Shown here: positions 1-9,096 of the stretch, one piece after another
Layout: the number at the start of each line of letters is the position of its first letter
Position numbering within the stretch: position 1 is the first letter of the stretch
Assembly: GCA_964577115.1 (NCBI GenBank)
Contig: CAZNXJ010000004.1
Span: 124,001-188,000, forward strand
Origin: CAZNXJ01 sp964577115
Lineage (GTDB): Bacteria > Planctomycetota > Planctomycetia > Pirellulales > Pirellulaceae
Length of the DNA stretch: 64,000 nt
Direction of reading: 5' to 3'
Notes under the pieces: model-generated
Told to the model about the DNA's origin: nothing
Databases searched by the model: none
The model's input: the letters and a program-made list of their open reading frames with translations, nothing else
Position numbers and translations under genes: made by a program

Positions 1-1
1 G

Positions 2-304
2 TACCCTGTCGCCGCCGCGGCACTGCTGGCGATCGCCGATTCGACCGTCACGGGGCTGCTGCACGTCGGAGGCCCCGAGCGTCTTTCGCGCTATGAAGCG
101 GGACGGCGATTCGCCCAGTTCCTGGGGCTCGATCCAACGCCCCTCGAGTCCCGCTCGCGATTGGACGCGCCATTGGCGGAGCCGCGTCCGGCCGACACGT
201 CGCTCGACAGCTCGCGCTTCCGCAGCCTCTTCCCAACACTCGACTGGCCCGACTATCGGCAGAGTCTCGAACGCCTGAATGCGCAAGCGACGGGCACTTC
301 GTAA
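2..304 (+). CDS. RmlD-like dTDP-4-dehydrorhamnose reductase, C-terminal end (partial)
   Basis: The reading frame is open from the window edge and stops with TAA at 302-304, leaving about 100 C-terminal residues. They contain GLLHVGGPERLSRYE, then RRFAQFLGLD, then a PRPADTSLDSSRFR segment. This is the usual ending of SDR-family RmlD proteins, in which the substrate lobe closes with a HVGGPERLSRYE-like strand-helix and an RPxDxSLDxS motif. By family it is an NADPH-dependent reductase or epimerase acting on a nucleotide-activated sugar in the cytoplasm. The Rossmann half lies outside the window, so the exact substrate cannot be judged. The next gene is convergent, 59 bases away. Confidence 0.7.
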   Translation, partial: YPVAAAALLAIADSTVTGLLHVGGPERLSRYEAGRRFAQFLGLDPTPLESRSRLDAPLAEPRPADTSLDSSRFRSLFPTLDWPDYRQSLERLNAQATGTS

Positions 305-363
305 CTCACGCACGCTCGCAGACACCTTCATCGCCCACCACGCACCCGCAGGCCCACCCCCGC

Positions 364-3300
364 TTACGGCGCGCTGGCTACAACTGCCGCCGCCCCATGG
401 GCCGCATCGGGGCAGCTTATGTTCGCAACGACTTCGTATAGCTCTTCGGGCTGAATCGGCTTGGTTAAGTAGCCATTCATTCCGGCTTCGAGGCAGCGTT
501 CGCGGAAACCGGCAATGGCGTGCGCCGTCATCGCCACGATCGGTATCGCCTTGAGCCGTGCGTCGTCGAGCGCCCGGATCGCACTCGCGGCTTCGATGCC
601 GTCCATCTCGGGCATCTCGACGTCCATGAACACCAGATCAAATGTTTCCGCCTGCACCCTCTCGAACGCTTCGCGCCCGTTTGTCACGGCGACGACTTCA
701 TGGCCTTGAAGTTCGAGCAACCCGCTGGCGACGTCGCGATTAATCGGCCCATCGTCGGCCAGGAGGATACGCAAGGGCCGAAGCGGCTGGGCCGAAGACG
801 CACGAGTTACCGGTACGGCAGCCTGGTCGTCAGGCACATCGGCGACACGTAGCGGTACAGCAACATGGAAGGTACTGCCCGCCTGCGCCATGCTTTCCAC
901 CCAGATTCGGCCCGACATCAATTCCACGATCTGGCGGCAAATCGCCAGGCCGAGTCCCGTGCCGCCGAAGCGGCGCGTCGTCGAGCTGTCCGCCTGGTGG
1001 AACGTTTCGAAGATCGACTGGTGCTTGTCTTCGGGGATGCCAACGCCCGAGTCGCGAACAACGATGTGTAGTTCGTCGCCGTCGACGGCCGGTACCGTTT
1101 CGAGTTCGACGTGCACGAATCCACTGTTCGTGAATTTCAGGGCATTGCCCATGAGATTGACGATTACCTGTCGAAGCCGAACGGGGTCGCCCATCAGCAT
1201 GCGCGGCACATTCGCGTGAACCTCGCAGCGGAAATCGAGCTGCTTTTGCGAGGCCAAGGGCCGGAAGAGCTGCGCTGCTTCGTCGGCCGTACGATGGATG
1301 TCGAACGGGACATTCTCAAGCTCCATCTTGCCCGCTTCGATCTTGGATAGGTCGAGGACGTCGTTCAGCAGCCCGAGCAGCGACACAGCGGATTGTTTCA
1401 CCACCTGTAGGTAGCCACACTGTTCGGGCGTCATCGGGGTGTTCAGCGCTAGCTCGATCATGCCCATGATGCCGTTCATGGGCGTTCGGATTTCATGGCT
1501 CATCGTGGCGAGGAACTGGGTCTTCGCATGATTGGCCGCTTCGGCGGCGTCTTTCGCCAATCGCAGCTGCTCTTCCGCCGCTCGCAGTTCGGCTGCAATT
1601 CGCTGGAGTTCGCGATTGGATTCGGCCAGCTCCTGGGCGCGGGCCTCGGCGGCGGCCGTGCGTTCGGCAACCCGGACTTCCAGCGTTTCGTTCAAGCGTT
1701 GGAGTTGCTGGAAGCCTTCGGCGTTTTCCAGTGCCGCGCCGGCCAGGGTGGCGATGAAGTCGGCGAGGCGCGTCTCGTTATCGCCGAACAAGTTGCGGAT
1801 CTCACCGTGCGTCACACACAGGCACGCGACCGCTCGGCCGCGCACGAAGATCGGTACGCAGAGCGCCGAACGCGCCGGCCCTCCGTCCTCGGCCAGCTCT
1901 TCATCGAACACGACCGCGTGGCCCGCCAGGTGTGCGAGCTGAATAAGGGACGGCGGAATGAGCGCTTCCGTGGCGCCCAGCGATGCGTCGTCTCCGTCCA
2001 TGTGTATGACTTCGACATGTTGGCCGTGCAGCAGTCGAAGAGCGGCTTCGCGGGCTTCGACGAAGATCGTTTCCGCCGAGAGGGCCGATGCGATGCGGCG
2101 CCCGGCCTCGAGTACCGCGTCGAAGCGATCGACCAGCGACATTGTGGCTCCAGACGACGCCGCGGCGTCCGGCTGCGCTGCCGTGACCAGCGCATTCAAG
2201 CCGGCTTCGGCTTCGGCCACGTCTTCGTCGGCGCGCGGCCAGCCGAGTTGCTGGCCCACCTGTCCGCGCGCGGCGAGCGTCAGCAGGTACTCATAGCGGG
2301 CCTTCTGTCGCTGCGCGACACGTAGGCTTTGAGCGAACAGCGAGCGTGCTTTGCGCGCATGTCCGTCCATCGCGGCCAGGATCGCCGCTTCGCGCAGGGC
2401 GTGAGGCAAGTCGTTGGCAAACAGTCGCGCCGTGCGGACTGCCTGCCGCGCCGCGCGCGTCGCCTCGCGAATCAGCGCGCGCCGCCGCTGCGGAGCGAAC
2501 AGGAGCGGCTGCTGCGCCTGCTCGCGCAGCGCCGTGGCCAACCACGCCATATTGGGCGTTGTGTAAGCATTGCGGACCGCCGCTCGCCGCGCGGTTTCGA
2601 GCGCTTCGCGGAAGACATCGGCAGCACGGTCCGGATGTCCGATTGCCAATTGCCGAACGCCTTCGGCCAACAGCACCTGGGCTCGCCCCTGCGCATCATC
2701 GCGCGGCCGCGACAACTCGGTTTGCATCACGCCGGCCGGCAGTTTTCCGGTGAGCGCTCGCGACCAGACGTCGAGGCTGATGCCGGACGCCTGCTGATCG
2801 CCCAATTCGACGCCCGAACGGTGGATGTGCTGCGCCTCGCGCGCGGCGCCGTCAAGATCGCCCAGCCGGTACAGCGCCGCGGCGACTTGGTACCGCGCGA
2901 TATGCACTTCCCAGTAATCGCCAGTTCGTTCCAGCAGTCGCACCGCCTCGCGGCATTTTTCAATGCACTCTTCGTAGCGCGATGCCGTGTAGAGCACGAC
3001 GCCGCTGTAATGAAGACTCTGGCCTTGCCCCCAGAGATCGCCAAAGGACTTGCGAATTTCAAGCGAGCGCTGCGCGTATTCGATCCCTCGCCGATACCAA
3101 GGAATCAGGCTCATTGCCGGCGCGTGTTCCGAGTAGGCCTGCGCGAGCTCGAGCGTCGGCGGATAACGCTCGGCCAGGTTCATGCCGCGCAGATGTGCCC
3201 ACAATACGTGCGCTTTGCCGCGCACGAACCAATACCCGTGCGCCAAGCGGCTGAACAAGCGCAGCGCGAGTCGCTGATTCTCTCCGGCCGCGACTTTCCG

Positions 3301-5907
3301 GCGTCCCACCAGAAATCGCGGGAACAAGGTGTGAGCGCACTGAACGCATGCTTCCCAGAAAAGCCGTACCAGCAACACAGCGCGACTGCGTGGGATACGC
3401 CAGCCAAGGATCCGTAGCGCGGCTTCGAACGAGAGAGTCGCCGATTCCATGTCGCCGCGTTTGAACGCCAGTTCGCCCAATTTGCAGCGCACCTGCGCCA
3501 GCGGCACCGAGCCGCTCGCCAGCGCTTCGGCCTGCTCCAACCATCGCTCGGCCTCGTCATACCGGCCGCGCAGCAGCAAAACATCGCCCAGCCCTTGGGC
3601 GATGCGAAAGCGCAGGTCGGGCGCATCCTCCGCACCTCGCACGGCGATCCGATACTGCTGCTCGGCGATCTCCAATGCATGCTGAGCGCGCGCTTGTTCG
3701 GCTGCCACCAGCGCATATTCCCGTGCAGCCTGGCTGTCACCCGCCGCGTCGAAATGGTACGCGAGGTCGAAGACGCGGTGCCGCGCGTTCTCCTGAAGGT
3801 ATTCGGCAGCGCGGCGATGCCACGTCTGACGCTGAGCGCGCGGTAACCGCTCGAGCAAGGTTTCTCGAATACGATCGTGCACGAACACGTAGTGCCCGTC
3901 GGCGCCGCTACGCCAGAGAAAGTGTCGGCGATGCGCCTCCAATAGATGTTCAGCAGCATTCTCCAGCGCAATTCCGGCAAGATCAGCGATGAACTGAAGT
4001 TCAAATTCCTTGCCGAGCACCGCGCCGATTTCGAGTAGTTCCAGTGTACGCGAGGGTAGAAGCTCAAGTCGGCGCGAGAGAAAGGCACCCGCGTGCCGCG
4101 ACGACTGCACGTCGGCCATCGCCAGCCGCTCGATGCGCCACCCCTCGTTGCCGCTGACGAGCGCACCAGATTCGACCATGCCGCGCAGCACGGCGGTCGC
4201 CATGAATGGGCAACCGTCCGAAAGCTGCTCAACCGTCGCGATCGCCTCCTCTGGCAATGGCCCCGCCATGGATTCGACGAGTTGCCGGACATCGGTCGGC
4301 CCGAGCGGATCGAGCCGCAAGTGCGCGGTGGGCTGGAGCCGGCGCACCACGTCCGGTTCGACCACGTCATCGCACCGGTACCCGATCACTATCGCCACGT
4401 ACGACGCGCCCAAGTCGCCGTGCACCCGCGCTCGCTGCCACGTCTGTAGTAGTTTGAGCGTCAGTTCGTCAGCCCACTGGCAATCGTCGAGCACCACGAG
4501 CGCCGGCTGGCCAAGTTCCCCCAGGGCGTCGAGCAGCACGGTTAAAGCGCGGATCGTGCGCACTTCGCCGCAGGCTTCCGGTCCGAGCAGCACGGCTGAT
4601 CTGCCGTCGAGCACCTGCGCGAGTTCGGGGAGTGCCGCGGCAACCGCGTCATTCAAATCGCCTATGCGGAGTCGCAGCGATGTGGCGAACTGAGCATCGC
4701 GTTCGCACACGCTCTTGATCTCGTCGACGATGCCGCTGAGTATCTGGAAGGGATGGCAGCCGACCTGATGCACGCCCTGGCCGCGAAAAACACGCAGGCC
4801 GGTGCGCGCCGCGCGCTGGGCCAGTTCCGCCAGCAGGCGCGTCTTACCTCCGCCCGACTCGCTTTCCACTACGACCAACCCGCCCCGGCCCGCCGCTGCG
4901 CGTTGAAGGTGCTGATCGAGCAACGCCAGTTCTTCGCTGCGTCCGACAAAGGCGGGCTCGGCGAGCGTTCGGCGTCGATCGCTGCATCCCACCGCAACGC
5001 TCGGATCCCGCTCACCGGCACGCCACGCATTGGCGATCGCCGCCAGGTCGTACCCCACGGCTTCGGCCGCTTGATAACGGTCGGCCGCATCCTTGCGCAC
5101 GAGCCGCTGAAGCAGTTCATCAAGCGCCCGGGGAATTTCGATCCCCAGACTGCGCAGTTCGGGCACCTGCGCCGTGGCGTGCTGGCGAAGCACATCGCCG
5201 ACCGTTTCACCTTCAAACGGCGGACGCCCGACGAGGCATTCGTAGAGGACGACGCCGAGCGAATAGAGGTCCGTCGCGGGGCGCAGCGAGCTGTGCACGA
5301 GCCCGAGCTGTTCAGGCGAAAGATAGCAAGTCGCGCCGAGCGCGTCCTCTTCGACCTCATTCGTCCACCGTTGTTCGGGCCACACGCTGACATCGATCAG
5401 CGTTGCCCGCTCGCCCGACGGCCCCGGAGCGAGCACGATGTTGCTCGGCTTCACCGCACGGTGCACCACCGCATGCGCATGCAGCTGCTCAAGTGCCTGC
5501 GTCAGCTGAAGTCCGATTTCCAGAGTCCGCTCGACGCCCAGCGGCCCGCTGCGCAGTGTTGCCTCGAGCGTCGTCCCAGGGACATAGGGCCAGATAACGT
5601 ACCAGGCTGGAGGATCGAAACCAGCCTCCACCAGCGAGACCACTTCGCGCGTATGCAGTGCTCGCAGCACCGCCAGGTCATGCTCGAGGCGCTGGCGCGC
5701 GGCCGGTGTCAGTGATACGTCGTTTAAGCACTTGATGATGATGTGCTTACCAGAGGACGCGTCGAGGCCCAGCCAACTCGATGTGGTCGCTCGTCGACAC
5801 ATCCACCGCTCGGCAACAAAGCGGCCGCCGAACCGCACCTGTGCCGGCGCATACGCCGACGCAGACGCGACGGCGTCTGGAATGGCCGAGTAGAAGCCTT
5901 TGCCCAT
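364..5907 (-). CDS. Pseudokinase / AAA ATPase / TPR / GAF / hybrid histidine kinase
   Basis: This 1847-residue multidomain cytoplasmic sensor kinase has no membrane segment. In order: a Ser/Thr-kinase fold (about 27-290), an AAA_16-like ATPase (about 318-520; degenerate P-loop ESGGGKT with K355, Walker B VVLDDCQWAD), long TPR-like helical repeats (about 700-1140), a GAF domain (about 1245-1400), a coiled coil (about 1402-1460), HisKA with ATMSHEIRTPMNG (phospho-His about 1471), HATPase_c with FGGTGLGLAI, and a receiver (phospho-Asp about 1762 in FMDVEMPEMDG). The kinase fold keeps Lys59 but reads HRAVKPSN instead of HRD and IDVS instead of DFG, and lacks a glycine loop, so it is probably catalytically dead. 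The His and Asp sites are intact, so phosphorelay output is expected. I see no clear ribosome-binding site before the ATG. It is divergent from the 6496 gene. Confidence 0.93.
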   Translation of the reverse strand: MGKGFYSAIPDAVASASAYAPAQVRFGGRFVAERWMCRRATTSSWLGLDASSGKHIIIKCLNDVSLTPAARQRLEHDLAVLRALHTREVVSLVEAGFDPPAWYVIWPYVPGTTLEATLRSGPLGVERTLEIGLQLTQALEQLHAHAVVHRAVKPSNIVLAPGPSGERATLIDVSVWPEQRWTNEVEEDALGATCYLSPEQLGLVHSSLRPATDLYSLGVVLYECLVGRPPFEGETVGDVLRQHATAQVPELRSLGIEIPRALDELLQRLVRKDAADRYQAAEAVGYDLAAIANAWRAGERDPSVAVGCSDRRRTLAEPAFVGRSEELALLDQHLQRAAAGRGGLVVVESESGGGKTRLLAELAQRAARTGLRVFRGQGVHQVGCHPFQILSGIVDEIKSVCERDAQFATSLRLRIGDLNDAVAAALPELAQVLDGRSAVLLGPEACGEVRTIRALTVLLDALGELGQPALVVLDDCQWADELTLKLLQTWQRARVHGDLGASYVAIVIGYRCDDVVEPDVVRRLQPTAHLRLDPLGPTDVRQLVESMAGPLPEEAIATVEQLSDGCPFMATAVLRGMVESGALVSGNEGWRIERLAMADVQSSRHAGAFLSRRLELLPSRTLELLEIGAVLGKEFELQFIADLAGIALENAAEHLLEAHRRHFLWRSGADGHYVFVHDRIRETLLERLPRAQRQTWHRRAAEYLQENARHRVFDLAYHFDAAGDSQAAREYALVAAEQARAQHALEIAEQQYRIAVRGAEDAPDLRFRIAQGLGDVLLLRGRYDEAERWLEQAEALASGSVPLAQVRCKLGELAFKRGDMESATLSFEAALRILGWRIPRSRAVLLVRLFWEACVQCAHTLFPRFLVGRRKVAAGENQRLALRLFSRLAHGYWFVRGKAHVLWAHLRGMNLAERYPPTLELAQAYSEHAPAMSLIPWYRRGIEYAQRSLEIRKSFGDLWGQGQSLHYSGVVLYTASRYEECIEKCREAVRLLERTGDYWEVHIARYQVAAALYRLGDLDGAAREAQHIHRSGVELGDQQASGISLDVWSRALTGKLPAGVMQTELSRPRDDAQGRAQVLLAEGVRQLAIGHPDRAADVFREALETARRAAVRNAYTTPNMAWLATALREQAQQPLLFAPQRRRALIREATRAARQAVRTARLFANDLPHALREAAILAAMDGHARKARSLFAQSLRVAQRQKARYEYLLTLAARGQVGQQLGWPRADEDVAEAEAGLNALVTAAQPDAAASSGATMSLVDRFDAVLEAGRRIASALSAETIFVEAREAALRLLHGQHVEVIHMDGDDASLGATEALIPPSLIQLAHLAGHAVVFDEELAEDGGPARSALCVPIFVRGRAVACLCVTHGEIRNLFGDNETRLADFIATLAGAALENAEGFQQLQRLNETLEVRVAERTAAAEARAQELAESNRELQRIAAELRAAEEQLRLAKDAAEAANHAKTQFLATMSHEIRTPMNGIMGMIELALNTPMTPEQCGYLQVVKQSAVSLLGLLNDVLDLSKIEAGKMELENVPFDIHRTADEAAQLFRPLASQKQLDFRCEVHANVPRMLMGDPVRLRQVIVNLMGNALKFTNSGFVHVELETVPAVDGDELHIVVRDSGVGIPEDKHQSIFETFHQADSSTTRRFGGTGLGLAICRQIVELMSGRIWVESMAQAGSTFHVAVPLRVADVPDDQAAVPVTRASSAQPLRPLRILLADDGPINRDVASGLLELQGHEVVAVTNGREAFERVQAETFDLVFMDVEMPEMDGIEAASAIRALDDARLKAIPIVAMTAHAIAGFRERCLEAGMNGYLTKPIQPEELYEVVANISCPDAAHGAAAVVASAP

Positions 5908-6495
5908 AGCTGATCTGGTGCCCCTGCTTGGACTCTATCTCGAAGGACCTTTCGCGGCGGCGTCCACACGCCCCAAACGATGCCCTTTCGCAGCCGCCGA
6001 AAAAATTTGGCGCGATTATGCCGGCTGCAACGTCCAAGCCCTCCCGTTGTGGGAGTTTTCCGCTGGCGCCTCGCGGCCGCACCCGTGTGCTGACCCAATT
6101 TTTGACCCTTTCCCGCGCTGCCCCGATTAACGACTGGGAAAGGCGGTCAGGGAGGGCAAATTGGAGGGCGGGAGCATCCCGCATAATCGGACAGGACGCC
6201 CTAACCGAAATACCTCAAAATCTCCGCAAAACGTTACCTGATCTTGACTTAGAGAATTTGACTAGAGACGCGGATTTCGCCCATATTGCGACCTGTAATT
6301 GTTCGCCGGCGCAGAACGGCACGCTCGGTAACAACGGTTCTTCACGGCGCGCCAGGGCAGCGCATGCGGCGAGCAAATCGGGCGTTGAATGGCCGTCGTG
6401 CGGATCGGGCAGAGAAACGCCGGCGGGGACGATTCAACGCAGGACTTAGTTCGGAGTAGCTCCTAGGGAGCGGGGGGTAGAATCCTCCGGAACAC
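5908..6495. other. Intergenic region, 588 bases, divergent promoters expected
   Basis: It separates the hybrid kinase (minus) from the PhcB-like methyltransferase (plus). Short open frames here have no recognisable protein character. Promoters for both genes must lie here, but only a weak plus-strand candidate was found (6258-6287). No tRNA, repeat or hairpin with a T-run was seen. Confidence 0.6.
6258..6287 (+). promoter_or_regulatory. Weak sigma70-type promoter candidate for the 6496 gene
   Basis: TTGACT (5 of 6 to consensus) at 6258-6263 is followed after 18 bases by CATATT (4 of 6) at 6282-6287. It lies about 200 bases upstream of the methyltransferase start. The weak -10 and long leader make it only a candidate. 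Confidence 0.25.
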
Positions 6496-7512
6496 ATGTC
6501 GGCCATTCCATCCGACCGATATTTTTCTGAGGCCGTCGGGCAGTCGTTATCCAGCGCGAGACCGGCTCCACCGAGTTTTGAGCCCGAGCAGATTGAGCCG
6601 CTGCTGAGCGACTTCGCTCAGCGGCTGAGCGAAAGCAGCTCGGCCGAATCGGTCCACAGCACGATGGAGGACCTCTTCCTGTGGCTCGAGCAGCTACGGG
6701 ATCGCGTGGACGCCGAGCGATGGAACGAGTTCGTGCTGACCTGCCGGCGGCACGCGCTGCGCGAGCTCGTACATCAGGATCCGTTCACCTATCGCGCGTA
6801 CCACAAGCCGCGCGGATATGCGGGCGACGCGGTCATGATGGACTACATCTATGGGCGCGAAGAGCTGTGGAGTCCACCCGAGACAACCGAGCTGGGTGGA
6901 CACATTTTTGATTTTACAACCTCGGCGCCAGCATCCGCGGGCGTGCGAGCGCGGCGCGGGTACATCGCCAATGCGCTGGATCAGGCGGCGGACGAATACC
7001 ACTACCCGCACGTACTGTCCGTGGCTTCCGGACATTGTCGCGAGGCGATGATGACAGCAGCCGTGCGGCGGCGGAAGTTTGGCCGCTTCGTGGCCCTCGA
7101 TGCCGACTCGCGCAGCCTGGAGGAAGTGCAGCGCAGTCTCGGACCGTTCGGAGTTGAAACGCTACAGCTCCGCATCGCGCGCCTGCTGGCGGCGCGAACG
7201 GACATTGGTACGTACGACGTGATCTATTCACTCGGCCTGTACGATTACCTCGAAGAACCGTTGGCCCGCGGTTTGACGTCGCGCCTGTTCAGCATGTTGC
7301 GTCCCGGCGGCCGGTTGATCCTGGCGAACTTCCTGCCGAACATTCGCGATATCGGCTACATGGAAGCTTACATGGATTGGCGGCTCGTTTATCGCACGCG
7401 GCACGACATGATCGACATGACAGTGGAGATCCCTCAGCCGCTGCTTCAGGAAGTGAAGCTCCATGCCGAGGAGAACCAGAACATCATCTTCCTGGAAATC
7501 ACCAAGGCCTAG
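6496..7512 (+). CDS. PhcB-like class I SAM-dependent methyltransferase
   Basis: 338 residues. An N-terminal helical region carries the segment HQDPFTYRAYHKPRGYAGDA; the methyltransferase core follows with motif I VLSVASGHCREA, an acidic motif II (FVALDAD), and YDVIYSLGLYDYL / MLRPGGRLILANF. This combination, with a late MDWRLVYRT segment, matches my memory of the family annotated as extracellular-factor (3-hydroxypalmitate methyl ester) biosynthesis proteins. Ralstonia PhcB is the named member and makes a quorum signal by methylating a 3-hydroxy fatty acid. The enzyme would be cytoplasmic. The family is broad and the substrate is unproven here. It is flanked by a hybrid kinase and a REC-HD-GYP regulator, which suits a signal-making role. 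The ATG has only a weak G-rich upstream stretch. Confidence 0.62.
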   Translation: MSAIPSDRYFSEAVGQSLSSARPAPPSFEPEQIEPLLSDFAQRLSESSSAESVHSTMEDLFLWLEQLRDRVDAERWNEFVLTCRRHALRELVHQDPFTYRAYHKPRGYAGDAVMMDYIYGREELWSPPETTELGGHIFDFTTSAPASAGVRARRGYIANALDQAADEYHYPHVLSVASGHCREAMMTAAVRRRKFGRFVALDADSRSLEEVQRSLGPFGVETLQLRIARLLAARTDIGTYDVIYSLGLYDYLEEPLARGLTSRLFSMLRPGGRLILANFLPNIRDIGYMEAYMDWRLVYRTRHDMIDMTVEIPQPLLQEVKLHAEENQNIIFLEITKA

Positions 7513-7541
7513 TCGGGAATTACACCGAAGTCTTTCAGGAT

Positions 7542-7562
7542 CACGCGCGCGCCGCCGCGCGT
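7542..7562. terminator. GC-rich hairpin between convergent genes
   Basis: ACGCGCG at 7543-7549 and CGCGCGT at 7556-7562 form a perfect 7-pair stem with a 6-base loop. It abuts the stop codon of the HD-GYP gene and lies 30 bases past the methyltransferase stop, so it could end both transcripts. Neither side has a T-run, so it is not a classical intrinsic terminator. Confidence 0.35.
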
Positions 7563-8596
7563 CATTTCGAAGCCTCGACAATCGTCGTCGACGACTGCTC
7601 AGCGTCGAAGCGCTGCAATACCTCGATGAACTGCTGCTCGCGTGTCAGGAAAACGTCGATTAGATCCGGGTCGAAATGTGAGCCGCGGCCGTCCAGAAGA
7701 ATTTGGCGCGTGACTTCGTGACTGTACGCGTCCTTGTACACGCGACGCGTCGTAAGCGCATCGTAAACATCCGCAACTGCTGAGATGCGTCCGCAGAGCG
7801 GAATATCGGTGCCGCTCAATCCGCGCGGATATCCCGTCCCATCCCAGCGTTCGTGGTGCGACCAGGCAATATCGCGCGCCATCCGTAAATAATCGGCTTC
7901 TCGATGAGCACGTATCGCGGCGTCGAGCGTCTGGGCGCCGATCACCGTGTGCTGCTTCATGATTTCGAATTCTTCCGCCGTCAGCCGTCCGGGCTTAAGC
8001 AGCACAGAATCGGGGATGCCAACCTTGCCGATATCATGCAGCGGACTGGTCAGATAGATCGTTTGAACATAGTTGCCATCGACTTCGTCACAGTAGGCTG
8101 GGTCTTCCGCTAAGGCGTCGGCGAGGATCCGGCAGTACTCCCGCATCCGTTCGAGATGGGCTCCCGTCTCCGGGTCGCGCGATTCGGCAAGGCGCGCGAG
8201 GCTGAAGATCAAAACGTCACGGCTTTCGAGCGACAGGATCCGTTGGCCGGCGCGCAGGCGGACGCTGAGTTCTTGCGGTTCAAAGGGTTTGCAGAGAAAA
8301 TCGTCGGCACCCGCCTCCAATCCTTCGACGACGCTTTGCGTTCCGGAGCGGGACGTCAGCAGGATAATATAGATGTAACCACTGCTGCTGCGTTGGCGGA
8401 TCTGCCGGCAGAGTTCGACGCCGTCCATCTCCGGCATTTCCCAGTCGGAAATAACCATGCGGTAGCGTCCGGTGCGCAGCAGTTGCATGGCCCGCCGCCC
8501 ATCGTGGGCGACGTCCACGACAAAGCCGAAATGCCCCAAGGTTTCCTGGAGCATCTCCGCATCCAGTTCACTATCGTCGACGACTAAAACTCGCAC
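7562..8596 (-). CDS. REC-HD-GYP response regulator (c-di-GMP phosphodiesterase, RpfG-like)
   Basis: 344 residues. An N-terminal receiver has acidic residues near D7/D8, phospho-Asp 51 (ISDWEMPEMDG) and Lys103. A HD-GYP domain follows, with the metal pair SPLHDIGK (H187, D188), HHERWDGTGYPRGL (247-260) and the usual H-x-x-x-G after it. Proteins of this layout (RpfG) hydrolyse cyclic di-GMP when the receiver is phosphorylated. All signature residues are present, so activity is likely. The start is GTG at 8596, preceded by a GAGG-type site about 6 bases upstream. The Hpt gene lies 71 bases upstream on the same strand and is probably co-transcribed. It is convergent with the methyltransferase. 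Confidence 0.93.
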   Translation of the reverse strand: MRVLVVDDSELDAEMLQETLGHFGFVVDVAHDGRRAMQLLRTGRYRMVISDWEMPEMDGVELCRQIRQRSSSGYIYIILLTSRSGTQSVVEGLEAGADDFLCKPFEPQELSVRLRAGQRILSLESRDVLIFSLARLAESRDPETGAHLERMREYCRILADALAEDPAYCDEVDGNYVQTIYLTSPLHDIGKVGIPDSVLLKPGRLTAEEFEIMKQHTVIGAQTLDAAIRAHREADYLRMARDIAWSHHERWDGTGYPRGLSGTDIPLCGRISAVADVYDALTTRRVYKDAYSHEVTRQILLDGRGSHFDPDLIDVFLTREQQFIEVLQRFDAEQSSTTIVEASK

Positions 8597-8667
8597 GACT
8601 CACCTCTGCTCCTCGAACCCTTCGGCGCCGCGTAGAAACGAAAAATCGCTCCACGCCGATGCGCGGC

Positions 8668-9096
8668 CTAACACTCGTTCAGCGGTCGGCTCAAACGGTT
8701 CTTCCGATGCACATGCTCGACGAACAACGCCCACTCGGATCGCAGCAGTTCGAGATACGGCGGCAGCGCTTCGAGCTGATGTTGCCGGCCATGGTGCTCG
8801 ATGGTGGCGAGCACGTTGCGCAGCCGAACGGCGGAGATGTTGGCGGCCGAGCCTTTGAGGCGGTGAGCGACCCGGGCCAACGACTCGCCGTCGCCCGTGC
8901 GCTGCGCTTGCTCAATTTCGGCGAAGTCGTCGCTAAAGAGCCGAAAAAATTTGGCCAGGATGCGTTCCGCAAAGGCCTGGTTGCCAAGGCAGCGTGCCAG
9001 AAAACGGTCCCAGTCGAACGGCAAGTCGGCCGAGTCGAGCAGTACGGGCAAACTCTCGTCGCCGGTTGAACCGGACGGAACGGACGATGCGACCAT
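8668..9096 (-). CDS. Stand-alone histidine phosphotransfer (Hpt) protein
   Basis: 142 residues from the ATG at 9096, chosen because AAGGGAG lies 8-9 bases upstream; the longer frame to 9171 has no such site. The core is a four-helix Hpt domain with VAHRLKGSAANISA, in which His78 is the phosphorylatable residue and the following K-G-S is conserved in the family. Hpt proteins shuttle phosphoryl groups from a hybrid kinase receiver to a downstream response regulator. The gene lies directly upstream of the REC-HD-GYP regulator, same strand, and 3 kb from a hybrid kinase that has its own receiver but no Hpt domain, so it is the obvious missing relay step. Confidence 0.88.
   Translation of the reverse strand: MVASSVPSGSTGDESLPVLLDSADLPFDWDRFLARCLGNQAFAERILAKFFRLFSDDFAEIEQAQRTGDGESLARVAHRLKGSAANISAVRLRNVLATIEHHGRQHQLEALPPYLELLRSEWALFVEHVHRKNRLSRPLNEC

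Noticed and set aside
1495..2325. Plus-strand 276-codon open frame
   Set aside because: It lies wholly inside the hybrid kinase gene on the other strand; no family features and typical antisense composition of a high-GC gene.
2329..3417. Plus-strand 362-codon open frame
   Set aside because: Antisense to the TPR region of the hybrid kinase; no ribosome-binding site or domain.
3180..4370. Minus-strand 396-codon alternative frame
   Set aside because: Same strand but out of frame within the kinase; Arg/Ser-rich and without structure, a third-position shadow.
4753..5715. Plus-strand 320-codon open frame
   Set aside because: Antisense to the pseudokinase and ATPase domains; no homology to any family known to me.
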